This document shows positions 33,101-45,500 of a stretch of 64,000 nucleotides of DNA, piece after piece. Source of the DNA: Ignelater luminosus (lineage: Eukaryota; Arthropoda; Insecta; Coleoptera; Elateridae). Every line of letters begins with the position of its first letter. Within the stretch, counting starts at the first letter, position 1. The notes beneath the pieces were generated by a model. The model worked only from the letters and a program-made list of their open reading frames with translations. It was not told the origin of the DNA and made no database searches. The position numbers were made by a program, and so were the translations under genes. Location: contig VTPC01008209.1 in NCBI GenBank assembly GCA_011009095.1, forward strand, positions 1 to 64,000, given 5' to 3'.

Positions 33101-36100
33101 ACAAATATTGTCGTTATTGATCAAAATATCAAACATCTTTATTTTATAAAAGTTGTATGGAAATGCCTCGTGCGTGTTTTACTATGTGTTAATGTCAAAT
33201 TGTGTCACGTGACCAAGCTAAAAAATGAATTATATCAATCTAGCTCGAACGCAACGGAGCTTTTACAGTTTCAAATTTCAAATTGTAGTGGAAACTTTGT
33301 TTATGAAATAGTCTCTTATTTTTGGACTTAAAAGTAAAATTGTTTATAACGTTGGAATGTCTGACCAAGACGATATGACCACCTTGATTATGATAAATGC
33401 AAATTGAGTCTCCACTTGTAGTCTACTAGTTTCAACATCTACTGCAGGATATTACGAAGAAGCTATTCTTAAAAACTAGGTTGTCGGGATTTCAGACTTC
33501 AGTTGNNNNNNNNNNNNNNNNNNNNNNNNNNNNNNNNNNNNNNNNNNNNNNNNNNNNNNNNNNNNNNNNNNNNNNNNNNNNNNNNNNNNNNNNNNNNNNN
33601 NNNNNNNNNNNNNNNNNNNNNNNNNNNNNNNNNNNNNNNNNNNNNNNNNNNNNNNNNNNNNNNNNNNNNNNNNNNNNNNNNNNNNNNNNNNNNNNNNNNN
33701 NNNNNNNNNNNNNNNNNNNNNNNNNNNNNNNNNNNNNNNNNNNNNNNNNNNNNNNNNNNNNNNNNNNNNNNNNNNNNNNNNNNNNNNNNNNNNNNNNNNN
33801 NNNNNNNNNNNNNNNNNNNNNNNNNNNNNNNNNNNNNNNNNNNNNNNNNNNNNNNNNNNNNNNNNNNNNNNNNNNNNNNNNNNNNNNNNNNNNNNNNNNN
33901 NNNNNTCTTCTGATCTTCTCCGGTACCATAAAGAAAATATTATTTTCAGAGTAGCTATCTTCTTTATTGAAATTTTTCTACCATGGCCACAAATGGTTGC
34001 TCTCCTGAATAAAACAACTAGAAAAAAGTGGTTACAACTAGTAAAATTACACTTGACTAAAATTGTATTTATTTCATTGTGTTTTTGTCTAGAAACAGTA
34101 ACAATGGTCGTGTCAATTTGTATAGTTGGTAAAAGGAACTAGTCTGAAGTTATCAAATTAGCTTTAATTAATGTCCGAAAATGACCATTTATCTTACTTC
34201 ACTAACCAACTTAATGTATGCTAAAGCTTCTTCCATTTAGTACGAATGACAACCATAATGTATCGGATGTTCAATTAAAAAAGTCATCAAGTTACCTTAG
34301 ATTGTTCCAAAACAATTTAAAGTAAGTCTTTGATTAATTTTGTTTTTGATTTTTGCATTGCAAATCTTTTATCAAATCTCACGTAGTAATTAATTTCTAG
34401 CAGCTTTGGCATTTTTGCTTAACATGTAAATTAAAAACTGTAAACATAAAAACCTTTTAAGAAACTAAAAAGTACAAACTCAAATTTAGTTTATTTTTTT
34501 AAATTACAACAGATGTTGAAAATGTTGGCCACCTTCTTCAACACGCTGAAAAACTCTACGTCTGAAACCGCTTATCACATTTTCTAACATTATCAGATTG
34601 TCAACTCCAACAATTCTACTAATGTCGCATGATACGGGCAAAGAGTGGTCCCAGCAGAAAGCTGTTCATTCATTTGCTGGCGTAATTGTCGAACAGAGGT
34701 GCTAAAAGCATTTTCCATTATTTCCCGAGCATTAGCAACAACTTCACTGTGTTTTCTGGCTGCTTCACTAACTAGTTTACGTAAAAGGCTATGGGGCCAC
34801 GAAACAAATTTACGCATCTATCCAATGGTTTTTTAAATTGCATGTAGTAAACGGCAAAATTCGGAAATTTATTTTAGATCTCCTCAATACAGTGTTGAAT
34901 TGAATAAACCTATCCTCCATACATTATAGAAGTAACTTTCAATTAAATACGTTTTATGATATAAAAGTACAATGTAAGTAATATTTTAAGGAAACGATAG
35001 ATGTTGAGCTATTAAAACAGCTCATTTGTAAAAACATTTAAAAACTAACAACAAATTAAAGAAAAAATTGAAATCAACACGGAAAGCTTTTAAAGAATTT
35101 GTTATTATTTGACAACTGACATCTGTGACTTGTTACGTACGTTTTTCGTAGCATCTTTCTTCCACAGAAAATCAAAGGTAATTTGATGACTTTTTCAATT
35201 GAACACCCGTTACAATGCATTTCAGATTTTGATTTCCTGATACCATAATCCAGTCAATAAATGCCCAAAACCGGATTGTAGAGGACATGAAATGGGGGAG
35301 AATTTTTTTCTTGAGGAATGTGTTGGGGGTAGTTAGGAGGCAAAGGTACTAAAAGTCCCCACCTCTAGCCCTGCCGTTTCAGGGAGGGAGGGGGGTAGAA
35401 AAGTCCCTGTTTTCGGTTTCTTGCTTACAACTCGAACACGGTACGATAAAAAGTATCCCGTACAAAATAAAAGATAATTAAATTTCCTACAAGACTATTT
35501 ATATTCATTTTCTTTCTAAGTATTAAAGTTTCCGAGATATTCGACAGTCTTGTAGGAAATTTAATTGTATTTTATTTTGTAGGGAATACTTTTTACCGTA
35601 CGACGCACCGTTTCCGAGTTGTAAGCAAGAAACCGAAAACAGGGACCTTTACACCTCCCTCTCCCCTGAAGCGGCAGGGCTAGAAGCGGGGACTTTTAGC
35701 ATCTTTGCTTCCTAACTACTCCCAACACATTCCTCAAAAGAAAAATTTTCCGCCTTTCCATGTCCTCTATAACCCCTTCGTTGACTGGACTACCAACTAT
35801 TTCATAGTTAAACCTGAGAGGTTGTAATTTCACAGCAAAGCAATTTCTGGAGAGTTTAAATATTTTACTTTTTAAGTGGCCCCATAAAAAAAAGTTGGGC
35901 CTTCAATTGCGCCTCTGCTTCCAATCCAACAACTTGGGAAAGCTCGATCCAAATACTCACAAACGGGAAGTGCAAAATGCGGAGGACCTCCGTCTTGTTG
36001 AAATATCAATTGATCCTCCAGGTAACGTTTTCTTTTTTTATTGATCACGGATCCTGTTTTCTGGAATCTTGCACTAACTCTAAAACATACTTGCGGTCTA

Positions 36101-37844
36101 CATGTCTATTTGCATGTCGTTGATTGAACAGCTCCGCAGTTCTGTTTGTATTTTCATTATCTCCAAAGAAAAGTGCAATCATTTCAACCCTTTCTACAGT
36201 CGAGCAACCCATAATGTAAGTTTTTCTTAATTTAGAACAACACAAACACTAGAAAATTGACTTGCCGCCTACACTAGAAAAATAAAAAATAAACATGACA
36301 GACTTGTCTAGAATGGATACAAGATTATCAAATTAAATAAGAATAAATGTCAAATGTAAAAGTTTGAAGATCATGAAACCTTTTATGTTTTAGATTCCAT
36401 ACCCCGTATATCTTTCAAACAAATAGATCGAATTTAAAAATTGCAAACGGGGCAATATGGAGAATTAAAGACCCTTCTAATGATGCGCCACTTAAACCTC
36501 TTTCCATTAGAAATTTTTGAGGGGTTGACGTTTCCCCTCCTAGGGGGTTTAGTTTAGGGTTCTAATTTTACGTCAAAAATGGGAGTTATTCGGTCTGTTT
36601 CGTTTTCGTCGGGCCACCCCGTATTTGCCTGTTTGTAATGTGCAAAGGTATCTCTCAAATTAAATGTCTAGCCTTTTATGGCGCGTCGAAAGTTGATAGT
36701 TCTAATTTGTGACAGTGGATTCACCTTGGTGGGCCAGTCATGGATCGTAAGGAGGGCTTTCGCAACATGGCTTAATAAAGTTCTACTGGAATTTGGTAGA
36801 GGTTATGAAATGAAGGATCAATAACCTTTAAAGGTCCAACAAACGAAAGATATTTCTTGTGTTTTATATCGTAGATTTTTATTGCAAAAATACACCTAAA
36901 CCGTGAGCCCAAAGTCTGTAATTCTTAGATTCTTTGATTGCATAATGGAAAGGTTCCAATAAGAAACAACTTACATTTTTAAAAATCAATGATTTAAGTC
37001 ATCGCTCTCATTGATTTGTATTCCGTCCACTTATTGGTTCATGTTCAGAATAAACTTCACTTCAAGATTACCTCTTTTGAGAAAAAAACATTGTTTAGAT
37101 CTTGGCTTTTGAAAAGGGCCTATTCTCGAAATACAGCGTGGTTTCATAAATGAAATGCCAGTCAGGGCATTCTTTCTCTATTTACAAGCTCGTGGTACAA
37201 TTTATTAATACTTATAAACATTTCAGAGTGGGCACAGAACATGTACCAAGTCTAAGAACAGGAAAATCCACAGTAACTAGTAGCAGCAGTTCGAGGTTCT
37301 CTTGTCAGTATCGTCATCCTTTGGTTATAAGTTCTGTTTATATATTAAGGGCTCTTAAAGAATTTGTAAGCAAGTTTTATATAGCTAAAGAAGGGTAAGT
37401 CCACAAATATAATTTACAGGGTATTTTTATCTTGATTTCCTATTTTTGTTTAGGCCTATCACAATGACATCTCGCTTATCCCATAAGAGAAGTACAGTAT
37501 CAAGATTAATTGTAGGAGAAGAAGTGAAAATGTTTTGGGACAGATTTAAAGTTATTTTCTCACCAAATCGAGAGGCACTGTGGGATGGTTTAATGATTGG
37601 CTTGCAAAAATATCACGAAATCCTAAAGGGTAAGATTTCAGATTTAAACAAAACTTTTAGATAATTTACATGATTGATATAAATTTCAGATAGGAAAAAA
37701 TTAAATGACGAAGTCTTAGTTCTGAGAAGACAGAATACGGAACTAAAATATTTATTGTCTTGCTATCAAAAGGATGTAAAAAGGAAGTTGAAACCACCTT
37801 GTGCCATGCAAATGGAAATCCCTATAAAACCAACTGCATTGTAA
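30133..37844 (+). CDS. Drc1: Dynein regulatory complex protein 1 (nexin-DRC subunit)
   Basis: Nine coding exons: 30133-30266, 30334-30802, 30870-31623, 32128-32363, 32486-32660, 32723-32960, 37227-37394, 37454-37629 and 37690-37844. They give 2505 nt and 834 residues, with GT/AG borders and consistent phases. DRC1 anchors the nexin link between outer doublets of motile axonemes. Recognisable blocks are DPNERKFARRLRIERRLEAI near residue 24, a long coiled coil, KLDYNYQILRKREDENIII with KSQQKRKINKLQ (about residue 330-360), DRILHEQQLGLKW, KSGFLIEGRLKEIL (about 500) and a C-terminal WDGLMIGLQKYHEIL plus leucine-rich helix. It is longer than human DRC1 (740) mainly through an acidic Ser/Glu insertion around residues 565-660. 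AATAAA follows at 37854-37859. Confidence 0.93.
31624..32127 (+). other. Drc1 intron 3
   Basis: A 504-bp intron. The donor is G|gtgtga, a weak but acceptable GT site, and the acceptor is attatag. Reading through gives a stop after VKWF. It contains a locally GC-rich patch near 31710-31770 and a TGACGTCAAAAAGACGTC motif near 31854-31871, with no recognised gene. Confidence 0.6.
33506..33905. other. Assembly gap, 400 N
   Basis: Undetermined bases within Drc1 intron 6. Open frames spanning it are artefacts of the N run. Confidence 0.97.
34263..35209. mobile_element. Inverted-repeat element with transposase 3' remnant
   Basis: The ends are inverted: GGATGTTCAATTAAAAAAGT and, from the other side, GGGTGTTCAATTGAAAAAGT, each continuing with CATCAAGTTACCTTAGATT-like sequence for about 45 bp. 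On the minus strand, 34817-34500 carries a decayed frame that ends SGFRRRVFQRVEEGGQHFQH then LL and a stop, the usual tail of mariner-type transposases. The rest of the transposase is gone from inside this element. Confidence 0.65.
35250..35788. repeat. Large fold-back: 240-bp arms, about 50-bp loop
   Basis: The left arm runs from CCAGTCAATAAATGCCC to GGAAATTT..CAAGAC near 35497-35500, and the right arm repeats it inverted from about 35550 to TTGACTGG at 35788. Matching blocks include AGTCCCTGTTTTCGGTTTCT with TGCTTACAACTCG, and CTAGCCCTGCCGTTTCAGG. The arms are roughly 85-90% alike by eye. A transcript of the Drc1 intron would form a very stable hairpin here. No coding capacity. Confidence 0.85.
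35870..36245 (-). pseudogene. Mariner-type transposase, internally deleted
   Basis: The minus-strand frame starts at 36245 and contains the N-terminal DNA-binding block (VERVEMIALFFGDNENTNRT, then RHANRHVDRKYVLELVQDSR). It jumps, within about 20 bp and with a stop, to KRYLEDQLIFQQDGGPPHFA and LDRAFPSCWIGSRGAIEGP, the second-Asp block. The segment with the first catalytic Asp is missing. Its sequence differs from both other mariner-type copies in the window. Confidence 0.75.
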
Positions 37845-37859
37845 TTATTATAAAATAAA

Positions 37860-39450
37860 AAGTATTTTTCAATGAATGTGTTTTTTCTATATCGAGGTCG
37901 ATTATCTAGATCCGTAAAGGTCAAAGTCATGGGAAAATGAATGAAAATATCAGCCTGGGAAAATACTATCAATGATAATCTTAATCTGTATGCCTGCAGG
38001 CTGATGGGCTTCCATCAAATCGCTTCCCATTCCATTAAAACAATTCTCTATTTCGTAGCTGGTTCGACGTTTTATGTCTTCAATAATTCACCCACTTTAT
38101 ATGATGGTACGGCAAAATTTAGTATCGTATCGTAATTTATTAGAAGCATTTTTGTTCGAAAATCGCTTTGAGAATCACAAGGAAATTTCCAAGTGGTATA
38201 ACTAAAAGACAGGGGGACCTTTTGTAGGGCCTTAAGTATAGGTTACCGATAATGTTCGATGATGATCCAATGTGAAAGATGTGACTGCGTGGTGGCTCAC
38301 TATAAATACTTAAATTATATGTTAGACAGCATTTCACGGATAACTGTGGTTTACTACCACTAGTTTTGTTTTATTATTATTTCAGGGCTATAATGTAACT
38401 TGGAGTTTTTATTTGTTTCGAAAGGTGAATACATCAAAAACTTCCTACGCAAATTTGTTTGTCGTGTTATTAAAATTAGTAATATACGAAAAAGACTTGT
38501 ACTTCTATGCAAATTAGAATTTCATAATCAATTAAAATCATCGAAATAAATTTAATATTAACAGCTTTATTGGATTGAACGGATAGTTTGTTTCAAATAA
38601 AATTTCAATAGCAGGCACTGAAATTTAACAATGACAACGTTTTAATTGTGTTAAAACATGAACAATTGAACACGAACGATTGTTATTTCCTAGTTATAAT
38701 GCATAGTAAGAATCGATTGTTATACTGGTCCATAATCCCTACACCATACGTAATGGAGAAAAGATATAAAATGAATTTTGACGAAAATAGTGACAGAAAA
38801 ACTTATCGATTTAATTTTGCAAAATCATCAAAACTGAAATAGTTTGTAAATGATTTGCTATACAGGATGCTTCAGGAAGAGTGCATGTTTCTCGAATAAT
38901 TTTAAACAACTAACAATTAACATAGTAACATCTCAAGATAATCATCTGCTTTTTTAATACACATTTGAGTCTGGCTGTTAAGAAAATTCAATTTCCAGCG
39001 GCAGAAATTTGCTAAATTAATACTTTTCAATCGTCAGTCTTTCTTGCACAGACAGCTCCTTCATGTGCTCAAGGGGCTCTATCATGTTGTGAAACCATTC
39101 TTCTCGGCTTAACAAAAATGGAAGATCTTATTAAATTTGCAATTTATTTAGTAAAAAATAAATAGTTTGTGTATTTCTTTTCAGTAGGTCGCCATAACTT
39201 AGTAGATCTTCTGAACTGTGTTGGTATACAAGAGCTGTATAGCTATTCCTGAAATGAAAAGAAGCAACAGTTTCTTTGATAAATTTATGCCCAAACGCGT
39301 GCATTTCCGGAATGCCGAATGCCAAAATCTAATTCGAAATTTTTTATTTCCACAATATCTTAAAAACGACTTCCGAATTCAGATGAAATAAAAACTATTC
39401 TACAAAACTCTGTATTGAATATCACCTTCAAGAGTGGAGGTTAGGGACAC
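37860..39450. other. Intergenic DNA downstream of Drc1
   Basis: No recognised gene. ACAGGATGCTTCAGGAAGAG near 38871 resembles the start of an old mariner-type repeat, and the following 450 bp could be its remains, but no transposase block is readable. Confidence 0.4.
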
Positions 39451-39451
39451 A

Positions 39452-39540
39452 TATACAAAGTGTTTCATTAATAATTGGAAATATTTTAACTGTAGAATCC
39501 TGAGCTCAAAATATTAAGATTTAATGAAACACCCTGTATA
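39452..39540. mobile_element. Tiny MITE, 89 bp
   Basis: Left end TATACAAAGTGTTTCATTAA, right end reversed TATACAGGGTGTTTCATTAA. The ACAGGGTGTTTCA-type end is common among Tc1/mariner-derived MITEs of insects. The interior is 45-50 bp of A/T-rich sequence. Confidence 0.7.
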
Positions 39541-42500
39541 TTTGCAAAAACAAAATGTGTTACGCCACTAGAAACATGAATAAGTCTGTTAGTTACGGGA
39601 TCTACACTGAATTTGACAGAAAAAGTCCCTCTTGTAGAAAAAAGGTATTTATGAGTTATTGAGTTTCTAAACTCTGTTTCATCAACAGAAAAATGTAAGC
39701 AAACGCTGTTCTCTATAATTATGCATTCCTATACACTGTTAACATAGGCGTTCCTGGGGCAGATAACAGTTATGTATTGATTTCAGTTTGGCGTCTCTCG
39801 TTCCCATCTCTTGAAATTATGTATAATTCTAAATAAAGTTTGTACAAACAGGGCATTCTTAAAAAGCAAGAACTGCAGTGTAAATAATATCGATAGCAAT
39901 TCTTACGCAGGCAGTTGAAGAACATCAAATTAATTGATGAATACTTGAACCATGAACTGTCCAAGGCAGGCACAAAAATGTGCAACTGAGTCAACTTGTC
40001 TTAGACCTCTCTTGGTCAATAACAATTGAGACTGACATTAAACGCACCACGTGTTATCCTGTTTATCACACGAAGGTACCTTAAGGAATTCTGCTATAGG
40101 CACCAAATACCATATAGTGCACGTCTACACTGGAACTGTCTCACGAGTAAGGTACCCTAACTAATTATAGCATAAGAAGCAACGAATCTACTATACCTCT
40201 TGGTATGAAAACTTGCCAATCTGTTTCCACGTCAAAGAACTGAGTATGAAACCGTGTGGGTACAATCTAGGAGAAATAAGTTATGTTGCTCTAAATCTCA
40301 ATTCAAGTACAGCCTTTCTCCACCAAATGTAATGTACTGAGTAACTTAGATACGAAAGAAAGGGACTTGTGGTCGAGAAACTTGAGAATAAAAATTTACT
40401 TCCAAACGATTTGTTCATTTCCGCCTAGACGATACCAAAAATTCAGACAGCTTTAGTTATAACTCATTACGTGGTATTAACTGAATCTTATCTTCAAAAG
40501 AATATATTTTGCCAAAAAGTCTGAAATAACATTAAATATATACCGAGTTCCTAAAATTTTACGAAATATAGGTAATTTCTGTGGATAGACAATGATAGTA
40601 AGTAATCCTGTTAAAAACACCTTCAATTATTTTTTTCTACTTGTCATTTTGATAGTGACAGCTATTAATATTCTAAAAACTGTCTACCAACAAAAATAAA
40701 GGAAAAGACCCCCTATTTTTGTTGCTGATATATTACCCACGTTCTGTAAAATTCTAGGTAATCCATAATTTCTATGAGCCATTTTAAATAGAATACTTTT
40801 TCACATTTTTGTCGTTTGGCTCATTTAATTAGTAACGGCAGCTAGGCAAGTGTATTTTGTGGTACACCAGGCGACAAAATAAATTGGACACTCCCTTCTA
40901 TTTCCAAGAGACCATTGTACAATTGTTTTAAGTGAGTAGAATGAAGGTTTTTTTACAAGTAAACAAACGTTACTTATGACCATCCTATTAACTTAAAATC
41001 ATTGTACAATTACCTGCTTTTTCTATGAAAGTAGAAGAAAGTGTCTTGTATATGTCGTCGCTTAGTTTACATACTACATAATATGTATAGGGTAACTATG
41101 AAAATATCAGACTGCCATGTTTTGAATTAAATAAAATTTACGGTAGGTATATAGGTTTTGATATCAAGATTTTGCTGGTTCAATGTAACGTTCTGATAAA
41201 CTGATTTAATTGTAAACCATAGACGTACTGAATTACAAGTTGCTGACGCAAACGGTAATGCCCCTTACTGCTTTTACCACAAAGATTGATAGCATACTTT
41301 AATGTTTGAACCCCCACCAAAGGCATTTCTGTAGAACAAAAAAATCCGAAACCTGGTAAAGATACATACTAGTAAAGTAACCTAGCAAATTCCCGTGTTT
41401 AATATTACATAGAGAGTAGACTTTTTAAAACAGAATTCCCAGAAATGAGCTATGAATAAAATTAACACAATACACTTTTGTTCTTTTTGGCTTTACGCTT
41501 AAATCCACATTTCTTTGAAAATATAATACTACTCGTATGTCAAGTAATAAAGAGATTAAAAATATCAGAATATTTGTTCAAAATGGTTTTAAAAGAACAT
41601 CAACCCTAACAGACAAATATACACGTTCTGAACTGTATACTGTATAATGATAGGGTATGTGAACTCTCAAATAAAGGCGCAATGAGTGTAAATAAAATCT
41701 ATCGACTCATACAAAAATGCTACAGAAGACGCATTTTAAACATCATGATTATACCAATTACTGTAAAACTTGAAATGTAAAAATACGTTGAAAAACGAAG
41801 AAGTATAAGTACACTGACTAACAATTAATAAAATAAATTAGAAGAAAATCTAGTGAGTACTCTATAAATATTGGGGAAAAATTGTTTATTGATTTTAAAA
41901 CTAAAAAAAGGAGATTACGTTGGTAATTCTTCATACGGTATATAATTTTAATAATGTAATACAATCTCAGGTAATTGCTGCAGAATTAGTTGCCTATACG
42001 GCAGGCGTTGTAACTGTAAATACACATTTCCAACTGTACGATGTAGTTTATAGGTTTTTTGTTTTCTGAATTTGAGATCTGTTGGTGTCTACGTACATCA
42101 TTAGAATGACTTTTAAAGACTTAATTTGCTCTAACTTTTTTAAATAATTCTTTAATGTTTTCATCAACTTTCTCATACACCTTATGATAACTTTTGAAAA
42201 CAATTCATAGAAGTGAAACCATTCTAAAATTGTGCCCAAGCTCAACTAAACAGAATACATGTGATGTAAGTATCATCTTTCATCATTTTAATACCAAAGT
42301 CTTTTTCCAATCATATTTCCCATTTCTTATATATAGAGAAGAGAAAATTTATCTCAAAGTCATCTCTTCACTATATCGAATGAAAGAAGTTTTGGCTCAG
42401 TTCAATATTTTCCGTGCTTGCGATACAGAAATTCGTCAACGTAAAATATTTAATAAATAATTTCGTAGATATTTTAATTATTATTATCAGTAGAACATTT

Positions 42501-45500
42501 AGACTGACTAGCTCAATTTGGTTTCCATATGAACAACGGATTAGTTTTGACTTCAAAACGACCAAATGCACTTGAAGCTGTCCGATGCATTTTTAAAACG
42601 TTGAAAGAGATCTAGGATATTTTAGTACAAATTGCTTAAGGTTGTTTTCCAGAGCTTTCCGATCGTTTTGAGGTTAAGATTGTTTGATTATTTAAAGAAA
42701 TGTCTATATTTGATCTTTTTCAAGATATAAAATTCTGTGAATAAACCAAAGAAAACAACAAAACCGTCTCTTGTCAATATGACCTCGAATTCCCGAAATA
42801 TAAAGCTTTTGTATTTTTTGTATTTTTGTATTTATATCTCAAAAGGTTTTTTTTTTATTGAACTTTCCAGATGGAGTTTTTCGAAGCTTTTACATTATGC
42901 TCTCTTAATCAGTCTTTTCTGTAGTAGCACAGTTCAATTCGTATAAGCAAAAGATGTCAGAATAAAATAAGCAAAAAAAGTAAATTCAGAATACATAAAA
43001 TATTACGTGGAAAGAAAGACCGCAAACAAAATGTTTCCAAGTTACAATCTGGTATAAGTCAAATGATCAAAAGCTGATTAAGACTGTCTTAGGCTGCTTA
43101 GCAACAAACAGAATAAGTTTAAAAATCGATAGCTCCCTAAGACTAATCGACTGTATAGGTTGCCTTTGAAAAAGTACTTGTCTAGTTACCAGGAATTTAC
43201 CCTATTATTTTTTCGGTAGCATTCCATAACATCCTGTATTTTAGATTTAGGCAGACTTTAGGCATCACGTTTGGACAAATTACGAATTTGAAAAGAAGAA
43301 TTCACTAAAACTGTGTTATTTTAAAACTGAGTCTGAAAGTTTGGTTTTACTGATTTTCCATCCTTATACTTCACTTTCTTTTTGTTATGTAACCATAGCA
43401 ACGCCAATAAAAGCAGGCTTAGGCCCAACTTTAAGATAAAACTGATAGCGGCCGGGTTGCATAACGCATAACCCGGTGATAACCTTGATCATTTGATTTA
43501 TCATACTTTATGCTACCAGGTCTTAGTGAATTTAGCTATTAGTCTAAAAAGCGTCTTAAAATACTAGGAACAAAAATAAATTGCCTATAAAAAGAGCATT
43601 TTGAGAAAAGGTTAAAGTAGAAAATGCAGTTCATTTATGCGAGATTCAAAAAACAAGGCATTTTAAGCAACTTGTCAAATTAAAGAATTTGCTGTGATCG
43701 ATGAAGATTTCTTTTTAAATTGAAGTGCTTTGAGTATTTAAAATAGGCATCTTGCCTGCAACCGCAGTTCTACTAATTAGACTGTTCTTCTAAAGATGAG
43801 AACCAGAGTATTGCGCAGGTAATTATTAAAAACAGACTTAAAAATGAGTCATTTTATTATGTGACGTCTTAGATGGCAATATTCTTATGAGTGTAACAAC
43901 ATAAGTATTAATCTGAATATGGTAATGACTGTGTCACATGACCTAACTCACAATGCTGATTAAGCTTGAATGATAAGAATCTTATTCCGGTAGGTTCAAT
44001 ACTAAATCTTTTTGTTTGGTTTCTTATTTTGGATGGATAGTTTTTAAACACCTAATTGATCAATAGATCGTTAATAAGTTTTCCCTGTCGGTAGGCTGGG
44101 TATATTTACTATATCCCATATCTTCCGTTTGATATACCTTTGAGTATAGTCGGTTCATTTAAAGCTTCTATTACATCTCTATTATTTGGAAATTTGTTAA
44201 AAAGTTCGCCAGATGACAATTTTCAAAGTCATTAACTTCAGTTAAAGAAAACTCATTCCATTATCGTTTCCCAATTGGATCAATCTCAGCAAAATAAAGC
44301 ATCAAATTTGTAAATCCAAACATTCCACTAATTTGTAGATGAAGCTGTTCACATCAATAGACAATAATTAATGATAGTTCAATACAAGCACTATTTACTA
44401 ACAATACTACAAATTATAGGCAACTAGTCTAAAAAATCAATAGTTTGACGAAGTCTTTATCTATGAGTTAGATAACATTTGTGTAATTCGTTGTGTATTA
44501 GACCTCTTAGGGGAGAAAAAGACAACGTAGAAAATTTCTATACCAAAATTGGAATTCAAAAGAAATACTTGCTTACTATTGTGTTATTATATAAAAGCCA
44601 TCTTACTTAGAAATGTAAATAGTTTCTCAAAAGATCAGCTTAGCAAATAGCTATTAATTTTTTACTTCTATGGTTATTATTGAATCAGATCCTTAAAGAC
44701 TTTTATGGTCGTATATATAGAGTTTAGGTTACAGCTTTGATCAATTCGTGACATGTTATCATTTCTTACTTTTTTCAATCGTTTACCAACCCGACGCAAC
44801 ACTGTCAAAAGCAATACTGTATTACTGAAAAGTATACGTTCGATCAGAATTTCTTTTTCCAAAATGCACTTATGCATGTAGTCGAATCGACTCTTTTGCT
44901 TGCCGGATAAAGGACCAATCTAAACGTTGTCTAAATTGTGAGAAAATCATCTGTCTAAATTTTTTAGTAGAACATTGATTTGACATTGGCAAAGGGATTT
45001 TTTATCACCAGAAGCATTTAGATTTTTCTAATTGTTGAAGATAAATTTTTCACTGCTCTTTTTCCCAACATTGATGTTCAAAAATCTTATTCAGGCGAAC
45101 TAATTAATTCAGTCGCTTTTCAATGGAGTGTCTAACCTTTCAAAAAAGGCGTATCATATAATCATTAACTTAATATTCCGTTAAGAAGTATAATCAGAGC
45201 TTACGTCTTTTTCAGTACATACTTATTATGTACAATATTGAGTTATTTATTTTGAGTCTTTTAGTTGTTTTTTGAACTTTCATCATGTCCTATTGATTAT
45301 CATCAAAATATTCATTAAAATACTGTTACAATCAGCATATCTTTAATAAATTTCACAATTAATTAGTAAGGTGTAATAAACATATTATTTATTTAATTTG
45401 TTGAAAATGCATAAATAATCTTTACATACATTAATATTAATAAGATAGCAGTTGACGTAAAGACAGGTTAAGTTAAATACAAACGCTGAGCATTGTTTGT

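Larger units (their letters stand above)
32961..37226 (+). other. Drc1 long intron 6
   Basis: A 4.27-kb intron holding the 400-N gap and a cluster of three transposon-derived structures (34263-36250). The exons on either side join in phase (AA|A, Lys), so no exon is required in between, but a symmetric exon could hide in the gap. The stretch 33040-33505 shows no gene, though ACAGGGTGTTAGTACC near 33043 resembles a mariner-type end. The stretch 36380-36650 is probably the 5' flank of the old transposon at 35860-36250. Confidence 0.7.

Noticed and set aside
33481-33954. Long open frames on both strands
   Set aside because: Created by the 400 undetermined bases.
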